Assembly (NCBI GenBank): GCA_910592205.1
Contig: CAJVPJ010000545.1
Coordinates: 1 to 22,263, forward strand
Direction of reading: 5' to 3'
From: Paraglomus occultum
Taxonomy: Eukaryota > Glomeromycota > Glomeromycetes > Paraglomerales > Paraglomeraceae
DNA length: 22,263 nucleotides
The notes beneath the pieces were generated by a model that did no database searches, had not been told where the DNA came from, and was given only the letters and a program-made list of their open reading frames with translations. The translations under genes were made by a program, and so were the position numbers. Shown one piece after another: positions 19,047-22,263 of the stretch. Each line of letters starts with the position of its first letter. Within the stretch, counting starts at the first letter, position 1.

Positions 19047-21890
19047 ATGTCTCAGGATAACGAATACAAAGAATGGTTGAAGAAGAGCATTGAAGAGGGT
19101 TTAATCGAATGCTGTTCGTATAGTGATATTATCGTGGACCATATTCCAATTGGACATGGTGGATATGGTGTTGTACATAAAGCGAAGATGAAACATTCGG
19201 GAATAACTGTGGCAATGAAAACTCTGTTTCAAGAGAGATACGGATACGAGAAAGAGTTATACAAGGAGTTTGTTAGAGAGGTTACCATTATTTATATTGT
19301 TGAACAATGTATTATGCTGCTAACCTACTATTTATAAACTGAAATTTGTGTCAATTCGTTTAGCTGCAAAATCATAAGCGGGTGAATAAACATCCGAACA
19401 TCATTCGATTCTTAGGATTGTGCCAAGGTTACCACCACCTCATTACGTCGAATGTAATGTTCTCTGGGATACTATAATAATAACTAATTCTGTTTTCATA
19501 ACCGCAGATACTTGTGGGCATTATCATATGATTTTGGAATATGCGGGACGACGGAACTTTGTTTGAACATTTGAGAAAAAACTTTGGTAGCCTGACATGG
19601 AAAAATAAATACAAGTTAGCCTTGGACATTACCAACGCTTTGATGTACTTGCATAAACTGGAAATTATCCACAAGGATCTGGTATTTATCAAGTCGCATC
19701 TTTTCTCATTATCATTATGACAGTTTATCTTAAAATGTATTTCGTGTTCTAATACTAATAACTAATACTAAGACTGAAACTTACATTTGATATTAATGTC
19801 TATAGACTTCTGCTAATATTCTAATTCAGAATGGTGTTGCAAAAATTACTGACTTTGGCTTATCCAGAATATTAAAACACATGTCTAAATCCCATCATAA
19901 GGGACATGAAGCATACAAAGATCCAGTATCCTATCAGGATAAGTCATATGAGCGTGGAAAAAGTTCTGACATCTTTAGCTTGGGGGTTGTGCTTTGGGAA
20001 ATTTCCAGTGGACAGCTTCCGTGTGCAGGTCATACTGAAAGCCATCAAATTATTTTTTACAGGCTGGAGGGCTCTCGAGATCCTCCTGTTCCTGGAACAC
20101 CTGAGGAGTATTTTGAACTTTATTCAAGATGCTGGGATAATGATCCCAATAAGCGACCATCAAGCAATGAAGTGTATGAAGAACTGAAATTATACAACTC
20201 AGCAATTGATCAAACCACATTAGATTTAGACTATCAAATTGGAAAATCAGGTGTTACAGCATTGGCAAAAATTCTGAAATTATATTCCTCATTGACTTCA
20301 TTGAATTTACACAAGAATGGTATTGGAGATGAAGGAATAAGCATTCTAGCAGAATCTCTAGAATCAAATTCAAGCCTGGCTTCATTGCAACTTGAATACA
20401 ATGAAATCAAAGACCTAGGAGCAATAGCTTTGGCAGAAGCATTAAAGTCAAATTCTACACTGACATGTTTGAATCTTTGTGGTAACACAATTGGAGACAC
20501 AGGTGCAACAGCTCTGGCACAGGTTTTACATAATAATTCCCCCTTGTCATTATTAAACTTACAATACAATATGATTGGAAATGTGGGAGCAACAGATTTG
20601 GCTAAAGCTCTTGAATTCAACACATCCTTAACATCTTTGAACCTTTATAATAATCAAATTGGGGCTGTAGGAACAACAGCTCTAGCAAAAGCTCTAGAAT
20701 CAAATTCAACTTTGACTTCTTTAAATTTAAATTCAAATGATATTGGGAATGCAGGAGCAATAGCTCTGGCAGAAGCTCTAGAATCAAACAAATCTCTTAA
20801 TACTCTATGTCTTTGGAACAATAAGATTGGAGAAACAGGAGTAACAGCTCTAGCAAAGGCTCTAGAGTTAAACTCATCCCTGACTACTTTGGAGCTTGAT
20901 AATAATCATATTGGAGATATAGGGGCAATTGCCTTGGCAAAAGCTCTAGAATTAAACTCCAGTTTGACTTCTTTAATTTTAGAATCAAACAATATTGGAG
21001 ATACAGGAGCAACAGCTTTTGCAACAGCTTTGGGATCAAATGCATCTTTGACTTCCTTGGCTCTTGAGAATAATATGATCAGTGATGTAGGAGCAGGTGC
21101 TCTGGCAAAAGCTATAGAATTAAATTCTTCTACTGTCATATCTTTTTTGAATTTTTGTCATAATCAGGTTGGAATTGAAGGAGCAACAGCATTAGCAAAG
21201 GCTCTACAATCAAATTCCACTTTAACATCTTTAAACCTAAATTCAAATAAAATTGAATATCTGGGGGCAATAGCTCTAGCAGAGGCACTTGAATCAAATT
21301 CTTCCTTAACTTCATTAAATCTCTGGCATAATGAGATTGGGGATATGGGGACAACAGCCTTGGGAAATGCCCTGGAAAATAATTCAACTTTAACTTCTTT
21401 AAATCTGGAATCAAATAATATTGGTGATACAGGGGCAATAGTCTTAGCAGGAGCACTGGAGCATAATTTCTCTTTGACTTATTTAAATTTAAAATCAAAT
21501 AATATTGGTGATGCAGGAGCAACAGCATTGGCAAGGAGTCTGGAAGTAAATCATTCTCTAACTTCTTTATATCTTTGGCAGAATAATATTGGAGATGCAG
21601 GAGCCATAGCTTTGGCAAGATCTCTGGAATCAAATGTTTCTTTAACTTCTTTGAATCTCCTTAATAACCATATTGGTAATGCAGGAATAACAGCATTAGC
21701 AAATGTCCTAAGATCACACCCTTCTTTGACTTTAGATCTTTGGAATAGTAAAAATATGGCATTGAGTTCCACTCAGACTTCTTTGGATCTTTGGAATAAA
21801 AAGGTTGAAAATATAGGAGCAAGACTTTGGCAAAGACTGAAAAGTCTTCTTTTACCCAGTATTAGTATTACATTACCAAGAGTTAGTTGA
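19047..21890 (+). CDS. Protein kinase fused to RI-type leucine-rich repeats, frameshifted in exon 3
   Basis: Four exons (19047-19280, 19364-19427, 19508-19681, 19806-21890) join in phase except for one lesion and would encode about 851 residues. The kinase domain (about 28-285) resembles the tyrosine-kinase-like kinases expanded in Glomeromycotina. It has a glycine loop GHGGYG at 36-41, Lys58 in VAMK, catalytic loop HKDLTSAN with Asp156, DFG at 173-175, and SDIFSLGVVLWE. The usual DPE/APE glutamate is Val (YKDPV). About 18 repeats of 28 residues follow (about 290-796; SLTSLNL..N.IGD.GA.ALA.ALE.NS), the ribonuclease-inhibitor LRR type found in NOD-like receptors. No signal peptide or membrane segment is seen, so it is probably cytosolic. 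In exon 3 one extra G (GGG at 19545-19547) separates ILEYA from DDGTLFEHL by a frame. ATG 19017 is an alternative start; 19047 (MSQDNEYKEW) fits the family better. Confidence 0.85.
20202..21722 (+). repeat. About 18 LRR-coding 84-bp tandem repeats
   Basis: Units of 28 codons repeat with little length variation; only the eleventh is longer, by two codons. DNA similarity between units is high (for example TCATTGACTTC/TCTTTGACTTCT starts and GGAGCAACAGCT middles), which indicates growth by duplication. The region after 21722 is a degenerate nineteenth unit. Confidence 0.85.
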
Positions 21891-22263
21891 AAAGTGTAGT
21901 TTAACAAAGAAGTGATGACAGTTTAAGTAGTCCATTTATATTTATATATAATTTCTTCTGACATTTATAACAGATCAATGTATTTATTGAATATAACACA
22001 GGTAGAAATAAATGTTTTAAAAGGTCATGCACCAAGCAGCAGGGAGTGCAAGCAGACTTTTTTTATGTGTTTTTTTCGCATTATTTTTACACCTCAGTCC
22101 GTGAGTTATTTTACTTAAAATCACTAAAATCGATAACATTTTTTTTATAGGGAAAATGAAAATCGTGCACCCGCACGGCCGTGCATCCCTAATTATTACG
22201 TAATAAAATTTTTAATGCAGCCAATCAGCGTCTCGTGTTAACGTCACTACATAAACTGCACGA
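21891..22263. other. 3' flank of the kinase-LRR gene and a palindrome-rich right end
   Basis: AATAAA at 22007-22012 is a candidate poly(A) signal 117 nt after the stop. Two perfect palindromes lie close together near the right edge: GCACGGCCGTGC (22173-22184) and TTATTACGTAATAA (22193-22206). No gene is seen before the window ends. Confidence 0.45.

Noticed and set aside
19428-19507. Continuation of kinase exon 2 into GYHHLITSN
   Set aside because: Splicing out 80 bp joins LGLCQ to DTCGHYHMILEYA, the expected kinase hinge region, whereas the read-through ends at a stop.
20234-21772. Long antisense frames across the LRR repeats
   Set aside because: They are shadows produced by the periodic 84-bp coding repeat on the opposite strand.

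Overview
The window looks like nuclear DNA from an AT-rich fungus, most likely an arbuscular mycorrhizal fungus (Glomeromycotina, Rhizophagus-like). That call is an inference. It rests on spliced genes with short GT..AG introns (about 70-125 bp) and on the gene mix: Sel1-repeat proteins, BTB-BACK-TLDc proteins, secreted ML-domain lipid-binding proteins, Argonaute, and tyrosine-kinase-like kinases fused to repeat domains. These families are expanded in those genomes. No prokaryotic operon, rRNA, tRNA or CRISPR array was seen.

Layout. 1-902 (+): the 3' part of a Sel1-repeat gene with a hydrophobic C-terminal tail. 903-2460: no recognisable gene. About 2460-7290: three diverged copies of one segment, each carrying a minus-strand ML-domain gene. 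The middle copy (4766-5236) is intact, the right copy (about 6621-7056) is frameshifted twice, and the left copy (about 2984-3216) has lost its middle. A short telomere-like tract (6300-6324) lies between the middle and right copies. 7307-10790: mostly non-genic, with three short inverted-repeat elements (7307-7696, 8586-8770, 10668-10790) that look like MITEs, and a GC-richer stretch near 9780-10210. 10270-11602 holds coding-like fragments that I could not chain into one gene.

11740-13383 (+) is a five-exon ALG7/DPAGT1 gene for the ER enzyme that starts N-glycan synthesis. It is the one clear housekeeping gene and all exon phases agree. It converges with a two-exon BTB-BACK-TLDc gene (minus, 13506-15026). 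That gene is divergent from an Argonaute gene (plus, 15783-18586) across a 756-bp shared upstream region containing a perfect 9-bp hairpin. The Argonaute has N, PAZ, MID and PIWI parts and keeps the DEDH catalytic residues, but one base is missing near the end of PAZ. Next is a four-exon protein kinase fused to about 18 ribonuclease-inhibitor-type leucine-rich repeats (plus, 19047-21890). It also carries a single-base frameshift, here one extra G in the kinase N-lobe.

The genes do not form an obvious pathway. The region reads as an accessory neighbourhood of expanded families (Sel1, ML, BTB-TLDc, Argonaute, kinase-LRR) around one conserved housekeeping gene. The most interesting items are the kinase-LRR fusion, the Argonaute and kinase each broken by one base (recent pseudogenes or sequence errors), and the ML family caught at three stages of decay.
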